Source of the DNA: an uncultured Lachnospiraceae bacterium
GTDB taxonomy: Bacteria > Bacillota > Clostridia > Lachnospirales > Lachnospiraceae
Assembly: GCA_934293375.1 (NCBI GenBank)
Contig: CAKQYS010000002.1
Location: 124,001 to 188,000, forward strand
Reading direction: 5' to 3'
DNA: 64,000 nucleotides
Part shown: in pieces, positions 8,101 to 17,045 of the stretch
How the letters are laid out: every line of letters starts with the position of its first letter
Numbering within the stretch: the stretch's first letter is position 1
The notes under the pieces: model-generated
What the model was told of the DNA's origin: nothing
Seen by the model: the letters and a program-made list of their open reading frames with translations, nothing else
The model's database searches: none
Translations under genes and position numbers: made by a program

Positions 8101-10792
8101 ACTGACATTTGAAGATAACAAAAGTGGATGCGATACAATATATTACAGCATAAATGGTGCAGACTGGGATCAGCGTTCATTGGATGCTAATGGAAGTTGT
8201 AATATTACAATACCGCTGGGAACAAATAATCAAGTATTGTTTTATGTGACAGACAAGGCAGGCAATTCTTATGGAACACAGGATGCACCGGTCACATTGA
8301 CAGGAACGGAAGATGGAACAGACTGGGTGATTGAAAACTCTGATCCACAGATTACAGGATATTACATAGCCAATATGGAAGGCGATAGAATTTCGAATCT
8401 TTCCAGTGGTGGATGGTACAATCAGCAGGTACAGGTAATTGCCCAGGTGAAGGAATCAGAGTCGGGCGTCCGGTATTCTGACTGGTATGTAAATGGTGAG
8501 GTAGAGCGGGTGACTGAGAATTCACTTGTAAGAAGTGATGATGATACAACGGTTGCGGTATCTTATCCATTTACCAAGAGCGGTGTGTATGATATTGGTA
8601 TTGAAGTAGGAGATAATGCAAAGAATACATCAGGAAAGGCGGATCTGACCACAGTGCGTATCGACCTGGATGCACCTGAGATCCATTTGGATGAAAGCCA
8701 GATTCCGACAGACTGGTCAAAGGAAGCGGATATACACTTCACAGTTACAGATGATGTCAGTGGAATATACAGAGTGACGGTGATTCCACCAACAGGGGCA
8801 TCATATGAGTTGTATCCAAATGACGATGATTCCTATACATTAAAGGCAACGCAGGAAGGTGTATATACAATTGTATCCAGAGACGAGGCCTACAATGAAA
8901 CCTCTAAGGAGATTAAGCTGGATCACATTTCACAGACAGTACCGCAAAATGCGGTTGTAACATGGTCTCCTGAGAATCCGAATGGAAGCCAGGACTGGTA
9001 TACGATCAAAACTGCTGCACAGATTGTGCCGGCAAATAGTACAACCGGAGTTCCGGTTACAACATATTATCGGTTGTGGAAGGGCAGTGCGGAACCTGCA
9101 GATGCAGTTGCGGTAGCAGATACTACAATGGTTACGATTCCGGAGGATGGCATATGGACACTCCGGGTATGGAGTGAGACGGCATCCGGTGTGAAGTGTG
9201 AAGGTGAATATGTAAAAACTGTAAAGGTGGATACAACAATTCCGGATGTATCTGTAACACAGGTTCGGGCGGATCTGACATCCCAGACGATCACTTTCCA
9301 GGTATCGGATGCAACGAGTGGTGTCAGCGTAGATCAGATCAAGGTCGTGAATGGTACAACGACCGTAGCGTCGCAGGTGACAGCTAAGAGTGATGGTAGT
9401 GGATATGAAGGAACCTTCACGGTTGCCAGTGCAGGTAATTATGTGATTCATGTGGCAGATATTGCAGGCAATGTTTCAGAATCTGCCGGGTATGCACCGA
9501 TGACATTAAAGGTAAATGCAATTAAGGACATCACGGAACATTCAGCGACGATCAGCAGTGTGACCAGACGGGGAACTTATGCGGTAACGGCGGTAAAATA
9601 TGAATATAAGAGAGCCGGAGATAGCGCTTATACAGAGATTACGCCTTATGTAGTAAAGGATGATAATGGAAACCTGACAGCTTCTTATTCTTTCCAGAAT
9701 CTGGCAGCAAAGACCAAATATCAGTACAGGATCACAACAACATCAGCGATCGGAGAAGCTTTAAGCTACAGTGGAAGCTTCAAGACAGGCGGTGTGAGTG
9801 GTATCAGTATTACAGGTAAGGCGATCGATGCAAGTGATGCAAATGCAGATATTACAGTTACCTTACTAGAGGGAAATACAGTTTTAAAGACAGCAGTCAT
9901 CAAGAGTGGTAATTCCTTTGTATTTGATAAGGTAGCAGATGGTAATTATAATATTACAGCTACAAACGGAATCACATCCAAGACGGTTTCCGTGAATGTA
10001 TATAAGGGTAAGGTAATTGATCCATCAGGAGATATTCTGCTGACACTCAGAAATGGTATGAGTACTTCTGTTGTAATACAGGGAGCGAAAACCCCAAGCA
10101 TATCAGTGTCAGGATTAGATGATATCTTCAATTATGATACGGTCAACTTTACCGAGGCTGATAAGAAATTTATTGCTGAGGGTGGTTCTGTCGAATTTAG
10201 ATTGACAGCAAATTACAAGGCAGCCAGTGCGATATCGCAGAGTACATTGTCATCTATTTATAAGCTGATGAAAGATAATGAAAAGGTGAATATGTTTGTA
10301 GACTTTACCTTGACGAAGATTCGCACCTATGCATCCGGCGTTGTGGAGTCCAGAACACAGGTGGCCGAACTGGCAGGTGGTGTAACACTCAGAATCATTG
10401 TGCCGTTGTCGTCAAAGCTTGTCAAAGCACCGAAAAAGAGTTTGATCAGGGTACATAATGGAAAGGCATCGTTGTTAGCAGATCTGGATGCCAGTGCAAA
10501 CAGCTTTACGATCGAGTCCAATCAGTTCTCGACATATGCATTGACTTACAAGCCGGCATCGAAGGACAGCCAGAAGGATCATGCATCCGATAATAAGTCA
10601 GATAAGAACAAGCATACATCTACAGCATCTAAGACAGATCAGGCGGCAAAGACTAACAGTAAGAAGTCACTGAGAGATTACAGTGCCTCTCCAAAGACCG
10701 GCGATGGCACACCGCTTGCAGGAGCTGCAGTGATCCTTTGTATGGCAGCGTGCGGTATCGTAATTCTGAAAAAGAAAAAAACACAGGCATGA
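5198..10792 (+). CDS. Large wall-anchored multidomain surface protein (SPKTG anchor)
   Basis: This 1864-residue protein starts at an ATG with GAGGTGAGGG upstream. The N-terminus is unusual: about 30 basic and polar residues, then two hydrophobic stretches (about 30-47 and 58-76), which suggests a long signal or membrane-retained leader. An acidic Asp/Thr/Ser-rich linker follows (about 85-180). Next come InlB B-repeat-like modules with FAGWYD, FDGWSL and FAGWSED signatures (about 285-535), a YDG-type module (SKVYDGSNNLTPEG, about 650), several bacterial Ig-like modules (about 850-1430), a fibronectin-III-like module (about 1440-1520) and a carboxypeptidase-regulatory-like beta module (about 1530-1600). 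The tail has a Ser/Lys-rich spacer, SPKTGDG, a hydrophobic span and KKKK, the layout of a class of sortase signal common in Lachnospiraceae. It probably acts as an adhesin or matrix protein. The ligand is unknown. Confidence 0.85.
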   Translation: MNNKNQKKSNINQSRLVRKLLSIGKKHKALVYPMLALVAVCSVCSYFYRWATSSGRRVVAAVLVGVLVLSQSYFMTSSAHGNDLVEEEEQLIDTSAMDDETEDTESQDLIDSSDTDGKQTQPTEADPSDTVGTSTAADLEDADDLRPSDDTQASGKDASPETKADTDSESQTPVSTDRYAGTNSGTITSWKLPSGTEKSRILPAGTSLADTKKLLPSVLTCSITTQSNLQVTQDLKVTWDSSDWANTNAKTTHFKPTLNDASNYITSGLNIDDVTITIDYLTKYTIKLNYTGTLTDVKFLTESGATGYYGYDGISYTLPGVDRAKADGSGNFTFAGWYDQNGQLVGGKGESMSRTNITSLELTARFSEAEVTYIDEKHTTVYDYPTKGTAYNVTKTPAQVTGYHFDGWSLAGRGIITSENPKVSDSIDDITLTAVWSPLQYTINYDSNYGTGSGYGTMNGETHTYDKAGEKIAECAYTRYGYRFAGWSEDSSATPDSPDLIAAGTAITNKMIDPLYQANGNVNMPQLQLYAVWELVRITFDDNTVSKTVNATYGTAMSEEFGVTNGKTTSGNFGVAFKSASMDGQSCTPSDYIDGFGITVQDQKLVISGTPVKVWTDMVITVTVEDITAGTSDDLNVTISANPKTLKIANITVPSKVYDGSNNLTPEGRAGVQVTLDGIYGQDDVAVDLDKLNIYYGSANVGDNGVTLGNVELTGAAKDYYIISDMTPQSESARITKRPLHVTLSGLITKYAGEKAADPSSMDFALAFADDETEETKQLVAGDGGFDRIMTITYDVPQVDEQKVYDIPVTIISDNYDVSCDASCKLEVTQDIAKLETGDASDKGNYLISGTYNEDTQWYTDKVTITPYLQHGADYYNQILLVGAQEWTSAIEIDDDSELNGKEIQVMMKNSRTGAYTTDSAKMTIHVDSQAPTLANKSFSPASKTSILENIGNFFTYGNFFKESVVATLTFEDNKSGCDTIYYSINGADWDQRSLDANGSCNITIPLGTNNQVLFYVTDKAGNSYGTQDAPVTLTGTEDGTDWVIENSDPQITGYYIANMEGDRISNLSSGGWYNQQVQVIAQVKESESGVRYSDWYVNGEVERVTENSLVRSDDDTTVAVSYPFTKSGVYDIGIEVGDNAKNTSGKADLTTVRIDLDAPEIHLDESQIPTDWSKEADIHFTVTDDVSGIYRVTVIPPTGASYELYPNDDDSYTLKATQEGVYTIVSRDEAYNETSKEIKLDHISQTVPQNAVVTWSPENPNGSQDWYTIKTAAQIVPANSTTGVPVTTYYRLWKGSAEPADAVAVADTTMVTIPEDGIWTLRVWSETASGVKCEGEYVKTVKVDTTIPDVSVTQVRADLTSQTITFQVSDATSGVSVDQIKVVNGTTTVASQVTAKSDGSGYEGTFTVASAGNYVIHVADIAGNVSESAGYAPMTLKVNAIKDITEHSATISSVTRRGTYAVTAVKYEYKRAGDSAYTEITPYVVKDDNGNLTASYSFQNLAAKTKYQYRITTTSAIGEALSYSGSFKTGGVSGISITGKAIDASDANADITVTLLEGNTVLKTAVIKSGNSFVFDKVADGNYNITATNGITSKTVSVNVYKGKVIDPSGDILLTLRNGMSTSVVIQGAKTPSISVSGLDDIFNYDTVNFTEADKKFIAEGGSVEFRLTANYKAASAISQSTLSSIYKLMKDNEKVNMFVDFTLTKIRTYASGVVESRTQVAELAGGVTLRIIVPLSSKLVKAPKKSLIRVHNGKASLLADLDASANSFTIESNQFSTYALTYKPASKDSQKDHASDNKSDKNKHTSTASKTDQAAKTNSKKSLRDYSASPKTGDGTPLAGAAVILCMAACGIVILKKKKTQA

Positions 10793-10848
10793 CATTTCCA
10801 TGAATTGCCAATATATTTTCAAGGCAAATGAAGATAATACTTAGCAGA

Positions 10849-10885
10849 AGCAGTAATAAGTAATCAAGCTTATTACTGCTTTTAC
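10849..10885 (+). terminator. Probable intrinsic terminator
   Basis: A 12-bp perfect stem (10849-10860 with 10869-10880) is followed by TTTTA. It ends the surface-protein transcript, or alternatively lies in the leader of the spore-protein gene. Confidence 0.7.
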
Positions 10886-10916
10886 TATAAATTCATTTTT
10901 TTGGAGGTAATGTAAA

Positions 10917-11120
10917 ATGGCAAGTTCAAATTCAAACATGGAAGTACCAAACGCAAAGGATGCAATGAACAAGTTCAAGATGGAAGTTGCTGCTGAGATG
11001 GGTGTAAACCTGAAGAATGGTTACAACGGAGACTTAACATCTGCACAGACTGGTTCTATTGGTGGCGAGATGGTAAGACAGATGATCAAGAAGCAGGAGC
11101 AGCAGATGTCTGGTAAGTAG
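10917..11120 (+). CDS. Alpha/beta-type small acid-soluble spore protein
   Basis: This 67-residue protein coats DNA in the dormant spore, protecting it from UV and heat, and is degraded by the Gpr protease at germination. The family core is clear: FKMEVAAEMGV (the region around the Gpr cleavage site) and NGYNGDLTSAQTGSIGGEMVRQMI. TTGGAGG lies 9 bases before the ATG. It stands alone between two terminators, as expected for a forespore-specific gene. I did not find a convincing sigma-G promoter. Its presence says the organism can, or once could, sporulate. Confidence 0.93.
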   Translation: MASSNSNMEVPNAKDAMNKFKMEVAAEMGVNLKNGYNGDLTSAQTGSIGGEMVRQMIKKQEQQMSGK

Positions 11121-11160
11121 ATCTGACATGCAAGCATCTTTATTTGCAGATTCTGTTTTG

Positions 11161-11190
11161 GAAGGACCGGATTTTTCGGTCCTTCTTTGT
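11161..11190 (+). terminator. Intrinsic terminator after the spore-protein gene
   Basis: A 9-bp GC-rich stem (11161-11169 with 11177-11185) closes a 7-base loop and is followed by TTTG. Confidence 0.85.
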
Positions 11191-11249
11191 GTATAAAAAT
11201 GTGTCGAACGATTGTCATGAAACCGTTCGTTTAAAATGGATATTTTCCC

Positions 11250-11278
11250 TTTACATATTAGAAAATTCTTGCTATAAT
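11250..11278 (+). promoter_or_regulatory. Promoter of the tig-clpP-clpX operon
   Basis: TTTACA (11250-11255), a 17-base spacer and TATAAT (11273-11278) with an upstream TGC (extended -10) form a strong sigma-A promoter. The leader to tig is about 110 bases. No CtsR or HrcA-type operator was recognised. Confidence 0.8.
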
Positions 11279-11395
11279 CTTTTAGTATGTGCGAAGAAAT
11301 GTGTACAATCCGGAGATAACAGATGCATTTTGACTGATAAGAAAATGGATTGTGATCATGAGAGTAAGAAGATAAATACAAGGAGGATATGTAAA

Positions 11396-12682
11396 ATGAG
11401 TTTTACAGTAGAGAAGTTAGAGAAGAATATGGCAAAGCTTACCATTACCGTGCCGGCAGAGGAGTTTACGAAGGCAACTACCCAGGCATACAACAAGCAG
11501 AAGGGTAAGATCAATGTACCTGGATTCCGCAAGGGTAAGGTGCCACAGGCATATTTAGAGAAGATGTATGGCCCGGAGATGTTCTATGAGGATGCTGCAA
11601 ATATTTGTATTCAGGATGCATATCCTGAAGCTGCTGAGCAGAGTGATCTGGATATTGTATCGAGACCGGAGATTGATGCAACACAGATGGAGAAAGGTAA
11701 GGATTTCATCTTTACAGCTACCGTTGCAGTGAAGCCGGAGGTTACATTAGGTGATTACAAGGGTATCGAAGTAGATAAGGTTGAGGTAGAGGTAACAGAT
11801 GCTGAGGTTGAGGAAGAACTCAAGAAGGCACAGATGCAGAACAGAAGAACCTCAGAGGTAACAGATCGTGCTGCACAGATGGGTGATACCGTTACGATCG
11901 ACTTTGATGGATATGTAGACGGTGAGCGTTTTGAAGGCGGAAAGGCTGAGAATTATCAGTTAGAGCTGGGCTCTCATTCATTTATTGACAATTTTGAGGA
12001 TCAGTTAGTAGGCAAGGCAATTGATGAGGATGTAGATGTGAATGTTACTTTCCCTGAGGATTATCATGCGGCTGATTTAGCAGGAAAGCCTGCATTGTTT
12101 AAGGTTAAGATCCACAAGATTCAGGCAAATGAGCTTCCGGAGCTGAACGATGAGTTTGCATCTGAGATTTCAGAGTTTGATACAATGGATGAGTATAAGG
12201 CGGATGTGAAGGCAAAGCTGTTAGAGAATAAGCAGAAAGAAGCTGACCGGGCAAAAGAGACAGCTGTTGTAGATGCAATCATTGATAAGGCACAGATGGA
12301 GATTCCTGCGCCAATGATCGAGAGCACAAAGGAGCAGATGTACAACGAGTTTGCTCAGAGAATCAGCTATCAGGGTCTGTCTATTGCACAGTACTTCCAG
12401 TTTACCGGCATGGATGAGCAGAGATTCTTAGAGTCTATGACACCGGAAGCTGAGCATAGAATTAAGTCCCGTCTTGTTTTAGAGGCAGTTGTTAAGGCAG
12501 AGAACATTGAGGCATCTGATGAAGAACTGAAGGAAGAATTAGATAAGATGGCTGCTATGTATCAGATGGAAGCTGATAAGCTTTCAGATATTATCGGTGA
12601 GAAAGAAAAGGAAGCAATCAAGCTCGATATTGCTGTACAGAAGGCAGTAGATTTTGTTGTTAAGGCATCTGTAGAGAAGTAA
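11396..12682 (+). CDS. tig: Trigger factor, ribosome-associated chaperone and peptidyl-prolyl isomerase
   Basis: The frame is open further upstream to 11144. The ATG at 11396 is chosen because AGGAGGA precedes it by 9 bases and the protein then begins MSFTVEKLEKN, as in the family. The 428-residue product has the N-terminal ribosome-binding domain with FRKGKVP (near residue 45, the loop that docks on L23), a central FKBP-type isomerase domain (GDTVTIDFDGYVDGERFEGG, about 165) and the C-terminal chaperone arms. It receives nascent chains at the ribosome exit. Placement directly before clpP-clpX is conserved in many bacteria and couples folding to degradation. Confidence 0.97.
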   Translation: MSFTVEKLEKNMAKLTITVPAEEFTKATTQAYNKQKGKINVPGFRKGKVPQAYLEKMYGPEMFYEDAANICIQDAYPEAAEQSDLDIVSRPEIDATQMEKGKDFIFTATVAVKPEVTLGDYKGIEVDKVEVEVTDAEVEEELKKAQMQNRRTSEVTDRAAQMGDTVTIDFDGYVDGERFEGGKAENYQLELGSHSFIDNFEDQLVGKAIDEDVDVNVTFPEDYHAADLAGKPALFKVKIHKIQANELPELNDEFASEISEFDTMDEYKADVKAKLLENKQKEADRAKETAVVDAIIDKAQMEIPAPMIESTKEQMYNEFAQRISYQGLSIAQYFQFTGMDEQRFLESMTPEAEHRIKSRLVLEAVVKAENIEASDEELKEELDKMAAMYQMEADKLSDIIGEKEKEAIKLDIAVQKAVDFVVKASVEK

Positions 12683-12703
12683 GATGCCATAAGGAGGGAT
12701 ATT

Positions 12704-13291
12704 ATGAGTTTAGTACCATATGTCGTTGAGCAGACGAGTAAGGGCGAGCGTTCTTACGATATTTATTCGAGACTGTTAAAGGATCGTATCATATTTCTGG
12801 GTGAAGAAGTAAATGATACAACAGCCAGTCTTGTGATTGCACAGCTTCTGTTTTTGGAGTCAGAGGATCCATCCAAGGATATCAGCTTATATATCAACAG
12901 TCCGGGTGGCTCTGTGACAGCTGGAATGGGTATTTATGATACGATGCAGTATATTAAGTGCGATGTATCTACAATCTGTTGCGGAATGGCAGCCAGTATG
13001 GGTGCATTTCTGTTAGCAGGTGGTACGAAGGGAAAGAGATATGCACTGCCAAATGCTGAGATCATGATTCATCAGCCAATGGGTGGCATGCCAAGTGGCA
13101 GCCAGGCAAGTGATATGGAGATCACAACGAAGCATATTCTGCAGACAAAAAAGAAGTTAAATACACTACTTGCAGAGGCGACAGGCAAGCCGTACGAAGT
13201 GATTGAGAAGGATACAGACCGTGATAACTGGCTGACAGCAGCGGAAGCGGCAGAGTATGGATTAATCGATAGTGTGATTAAGAATCGTTAA
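12704..13291 (+). CDS. clpP: ATP-dependent Clp protease proteolytic subunit
   Basis: This is the serine protease barrel that works with ClpX (and other Clp ATPases) to degrade unfolded or tagged proteins. The 195-residue protein has the full catalytic triad at family positions: Ser98 in GMAASMGA, His123 in MIHQPMGG and Asp172 in TDRDNW. Oligomerisation residues around INSPGGSVTAG are also present. It starts 21 bases after tig with AAGGAGGG upstream and is followed 11 bases later by clpX. Confidence 0.98.
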   Translation: MSLVPYVVEQTSKGERSYDIYSRLLKDRIIFLGEEVNDTTASLVIAQLLFLESEDPSKDISLYINSPGGSVTAGMGIYDTMQYIKCDVSTICCGMAASMGAFLLAGGTKGKRYALPNAEIMIHQPMGGMPSGSQASDMEITTKHILQTKKKLNTLLAEATGKPYEVIEKDTDRDNWLTAAEAAEYGLIDSVIKNR

Positions 13292-13302
13292 GGAGATAAT
13301 AG

Positions 13303-14529
13303 ATGGCAAAGGGTATTGATGATAGAAAGCAGCTGAGATGTTCTTTCTGTAATAAGCCTCAGGATCAGGTGCGCAAGCTCATTGCTGGTCAGGATGTATA
13401 TATTTGTGATGAGTGTATAGAGATATGTGCAGACATTATCGCAGATGAATTTGATAATGAGGAGACGGATTCAGAAATCAATCTTTTAAAGCCAAAGGAG
13501 ATTAAGGAATTTCTTGATCAGTATGTGATTGGTCAGGAGCAGGCAAAGAAGATTCTTTCGGTTGCAGTATACAATCATTACAAGAGAGTCCTTTCAGGCA
13601 GAAATCTGGATGTTGAGCTTCAGAAAAGCAATATTATCATGCTTGGACCTACAGGATCAGGTAAGACCTATCTGGCACAGACACTGGCAAAGCTTTTGAA
13701 TGTTCCGTTTGCAATTGCAGATGCGACGGCATTGACAGAAGCAGGATATGTCGGAGAGGATGTAGAGAACATTCTGCTCAAGCTGATTCAGGCCGCAGAT
13801 TATGATGTGGATAAGGCAGAATATGGTATCATCTATATTGATGAGATTGATAAGATTACGAAGAAGTCAGAGAATGTATCAATCACAAGAGATGTGTCAG
13901 GCGAGGGTGTACAGCAGGCATTGCTGAAGATTATTGAGGGAACTGTTGCATCAGTGCCGCCGCAGGGTGGACGCAAGCATCCGCATCAGGAGTTTATCCA
14001 GATTGATACAACGAACATTCTGTTTATCTGTGGTGGAGCATTTGAAGGCTTGGAGAAGATCATAGAGAACCGGATCGGTACGAAATCTATGGGATTCAAT
14101 GCAGATATTACAGAAAAGAGTAAGGAGAATGTTGGTGAACTCTTTAAGCAGGTGCTGCCACAGGATTATGTGAAGTTTGGCTTGATTCCGGAGTTTGTCG
14201 GCAGACTGCCGATCACAGCGACATTAGATCTGCTGGATGAGGATGCATTGGTACGGATTCTGACAGAACCAAAGAGTGCCATTTGCAAGCAGTATCAGAA
14301 GCTGTTTGAGATGGACGGTGTTCAGCTTGTATTTGAAGATGATGCACTGAGAGCCATTGCGAAGCTTGCAATGGAACGAAAGACCGGTGCAAGAGGACTT
14401 CGGTCTATCATTGAGAATGTAGTGATGGATCTGATGTACAATATTCCATCAGACGATACGGTTACCAAGGTAACAATTACTCGCGAGATGGTTGAAGATG
14501 GTGCAGATGCTTTGATTGAAAGAGCCTAA
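13303..14529 (+). CDS. clpX: ATP-dependent Clp protease ATP-binding subunit ClpX
   Basis: This AAA+ unfoldase feeds substrates into ClpP. The 408-residue protein has the N-terminal zinc-binding domain (CSFCNKPQ ... CDECIEIC, residues about 10-40), Walker A GPTGSGKT (about 110), Walker B IIYIDEIDK (about 175), the GYVGEDVE pore-loop segment and sensor-2 GARGLR near residue 365. It is downstream of clpP in one transcript that ends at the terminator 14551-14589. Confidence 0.98.
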   Translation: MAKGIDDRKQLRCSFCNKPQDQVRKLIAGQDVYICDECIEICADIIADEFDNEETDSEINLLKPKEIKEFLDQYVIGQEQAKKILSVAVYNHYKRVLSGRNLDVELQKSNIIMLGPTGSGKTYLAQTLAKLLNVPFAIADATALTEAGYVGEDVENILLKLIQAADYDVDKAEYGIIYIDEIDKITKKSENVSITRDVSGEGVQQALLKIIEGTVASVPPQGGRKHPHQEFIQIDTTNILFICGGAFEGLEKIIENRIGTKSMGFNADITEKSKENVGELFKQVLPQDYVKFGLIPEFVGRLPITATLDLLDEDALVRILTEPKSAICKQYQKLFEMDGVQLVFEDDALRAIAKLAMERKTGARGLRSIIENVVMDLMYNIPSDDTVTKVTITREMVEDGADALIERA

Positions 14530-14550
14530 TGATAATGATTGAATCATAAT

Positions 14551-14592
14551 AAAAAGGGACCAAACCACAATAGGGCAAGGTCCCTTTTTAAT
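14551..14592 (+). terminator. Intrinsic terminator between clpX and lon
   Basis: An 11-bp stem (14551-14561 with 14579-14589) with a 17-base loop ends in TTTTT. Any lon start upstream of it would place the hairpin inside the gene, which supports the start at 14614. Confidence 0.8.
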
Positions 14593-14613
14593 CGAATGAC
14601 GGAGGAACATTTC

Positions 14614-17013
14614 ATGGATGAGAATAAGGAAATATTTTTAAGAATGCCATTGGTCGTGCTCCATGAGATTACTGTCCTTCCTATGACGACAGTACATTTT
14701 AATGTGAGCAAAAAGGCGACAATTCAGGCGATGCATGCAGCGATGCGTGCAGGAGAAGAGATTTTTATCGTGACTTCCAAAAAAGAAGAGTGGAAGGATC
14801 AAAAAGATCTGTATCCATATGGTGTTGTCGGGATGATCAAACAGATCATGAAACTTTCACCGGACAGGATCAGTGTACGGATTGAGACAAACCATAAGGG
14901 AACCTTTTCGCTGGTTGAAGATCAGACAGAATATCCGATGGTAAATGTAGAGTTGAATATGGATCAGGATCATTCATTAAGTGCGCAGGAGCAGGCGGCG
15001 TATCTTCAGGTGATCAAGCATATCCTGGAGGATCAGGAAAAATCACTGGATCAGTCTAACCGGTATCTGTACAATAAGATCATGGAAATGAACAATATAG
15101 AAGAGATCATATATACCATGTGTGATTTTCTTTCGCTCGATTATAAACAGAAGCAGATTATTTTGCAGCAGCCGGATCGGAAGTTGATGGCGGAGACATT
15201 CATTTCTATGATGCAGTATGAACTTGAGGTTGGCAGAGTCCGAAATGAGCTTGCTTCAAAATTACGGGAGGAAATGTCACAAAAGCAGCGGCAGGCAATT
15301 TTGCAGGAAGAATGCAGAATGATCCGGAAGGAACTGGGTGATGGAGATGATGAAGATGAGGTGGAAGAATATAAAAAACGCCTGGATCACCTGCATTGTC
15401 CGGATGAAGTCCGCAAGCAGCTTGAACGGGAGATCAGACGGTTTTCGAGAACCTCAGCGGCGTCTTCGGAGAGTGCGGTACTGCGTACATATATTGATAC
15501 GCTTTTAGCATATCCATGGGGAAAGTATTCGAAGCTTTGTACAAAACTGTCTCATGCAATTGATGTATTGGAGGCAGATCATTACGGCCTGACAAAGGTA
15601 AAAGAACGGGTGATCGATACCTTGGCGGTGCAGATGTTGTCTGATGATATCAAAGCTCCGATCATCTGTCTGGTAGGTCCGCCGGGAACAGGTAAAACCT
15701 CGATTGCACGGTCGATTGCGAGTGCAACGGGAAGAAAATACGAAAGAATATGTCTTGGTGGTGTACACGACGAAGCAGAGCTCAGGGGACATCGTAAGAC
15801 TTATGTAGGAGCGATGCCCGGCAGAATTGCCACAGCTATGATGCACGCAGATACAGAGAATCCGCTGTTATTGTTAGATGAGGTAGATAAGATTGGAAAA
15901 GATTATAAAGGCGATGCATCAGCCGCATTGTTAGAGATCCTGGATAGTGAGCAGAATGGACATTTTGTGGATCATTATTTTGAGGTTCCGGTGGATTTAA
16001 GTCAGGTTCTGTTCATAGCCACGGCAAATGATGCATCTGCGATCCCGAGACCTTTGCTAGATCGGATGGAATTGATAGAGATTAACAGCTATACTGCAAA
16101 TGAAAAGATGCATATTGCAAAAGAGTATCTGATTACGAAGCAGATCCGGAAAAATGGTCTGACAAAAAGGCAGTTTAAAATAGAGGATGATGCAATGGAA
16201 ACGCTGATAGCCAGATATACACGAGAAGCCGGTGTGAGAACATTGGAGCGTATGATCGGTAAGTTGTGTCAGAAGGCTGCCCGTAAGATTGTATTGGGGG
16301 AGTCTAAGACACTTCGTGTTAAGGCATCCATGTTGAAGGATCTGTTGGGACAGGAGAAATATCCGCAGGAAATGCTGCAGCTGGAGGATAAGGTAGGCAG
16401 TGTGACAGGTCTTGCGTGGACATCTGTAGGTGGAGATACGCTGGAGATCGAAGTGAATCTGTTAGATGGCAAGGGAATGCTGACCCTGACCGGTAATCTT
16501 GGAGATGTGATGAAGGAGTCGGCAGAACTGGCGGTCAGTTATGTACGAGGGTATATGGATTGTCAGAGAAAACTTAAAAAGCAGATGCAAAAAGAACAGG
16601 CCGATATAGACAGTCTTCCAAGCGTTTGTGGCCGACATTTCTTTGAGCAGCATGATATACACATTCATGTACCGGAGGGCGCAACGCCAAAAGATGGTCC
16701 GTCAGCCGGTGTTACGATGGTAACGGCATTGTATTCTGCGGTAACAAAGATTCCGGTTCGTGGCGATATTGCAATGACAGGAGAGATTACACTGCGTGGC
16801 AGGGTGCTGCCAATCGGCGGATTAAAAGAAAAGCTGCTTGCTGCAAAACAGGCCGGCAAAACAGAGGTGATCGTTCCGGACCGCAACAGACCGGCTGTCG
16901 AGGAGATCGATCATGAGATTTTAGATGGTCTTACGATTACATACGCCAATACGATTGAGGATGTATGGCACCATGCTCTCCGGGCAGAGAATACGGGATC
17001 AAAGCAGCTATAG
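14614..17013 (+). CDS. lon: ATP-dependent protease Lon
   Basis: The frame is open from 14539, but the ATG at 14614 has GGAGGAA 8 bases upstream and follows the terminator. The 799-residue product has the LON substrate-binding domain (LVVLHEITVLPMTTVHF), a long helical linker, the AAA+ module with Walker A GPPGTGKT (about residue 355) and Walker B LLLLDEVDK, and the C-terminal protease domain with the Ser-Lys dyad (Ser in PKDGPSAGVTM, Lys in GGLKEKLLAA). It degrades damaged and regulatory proteins in the cytoplasm. It is followed 32 bases later by engB, as in Bacillus and many Clostridia. Confidence 0.97.
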   Translation: MDENKEIFLRMPLVVLHEITVLPMTTVHFNVSKKATIQAMHAAMRAGEEIFIVTSKKEEWKDQKDLYPYGVVGMIKQIMKLSPDRISVRIETNHKGTFSLVEDQTEYPMVNVELNMDQDHSLSAQEQAAYLQVIKHILEDQEKSLDQSNRYLYNKIMEMNNIEEIIYTMCDFLSLDYKQKQIILQQPDRKLMAETFISMMQYELEVGRVRNELASKLREEMSQKQRQAILQEECRMIRKELGDGDDEDEVEEYKKRLDHLHCPDEVRKQLEREIRRFSRTSAASSESAVLRTYIDTLLAYPWGKYSKLCTKLSHAIDVLEADHYGLTKVKERVIDTLAVQMLSDDIKAPIICLVGPPGTGKTSIARSIASATGRKYERICLGGVHDEAELRGHRKTYVGAMPGRIATAMMHADTENPLLLLDEVDKIGKDYKGDASAALLEILDSEQNGHFVDHYFEVPVDLSQVLFIATANDASAIPRPLLDRMELIEINSYTANEKMHIAKEYLITKQIRKNGLTKRQFKIEDDAMETLIARYTREAGVRTLERMIGKLCQKAARKIVLGESKTLRVKASMLKDLLGQEKYPQEMLQLEDKVGSVTGLAWTSVGGDTLEIEVNLLDGKGMLTLTGNLGDVMKESAELAVSYVRGYMDCQRKLKKQMQKEQADIDSLPSVCGRHFFEQHDIHIHVPEGATPKDGPSAGVTMVTALYSAVTKIPVRGDIAMTGEITLRGRVLPIGGLKEKLLAAKQAGKTEVIVPDRNRPAVEEIDHEILDGLTITYANTIEDVWHHALRAENTGSKQL

Positions 17014-17045
17014 TATGATATTGGTAGGACGGAAAGGAATACAAT

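Noticed and set aside
8930..9451. Long minus-strand frames inside the large surface-protein gene
   Set aside because: They mirror the repetitive Thr/Val-rich coding strand and show no domain or ribosome site.
11144..11395. N-terminal extension of trigger factor by 84 residues
   Set aside because: It would run through the terminator at 11161-11190 and the tig promoter; the ATG at 11396 has AGGAGGA and the family N-terminus.
14539..14613. Upstream start of lon
   Set aside because: The extra 25 codons span the clpX terminator hairpin, and a better ribosome site precedes 14614.
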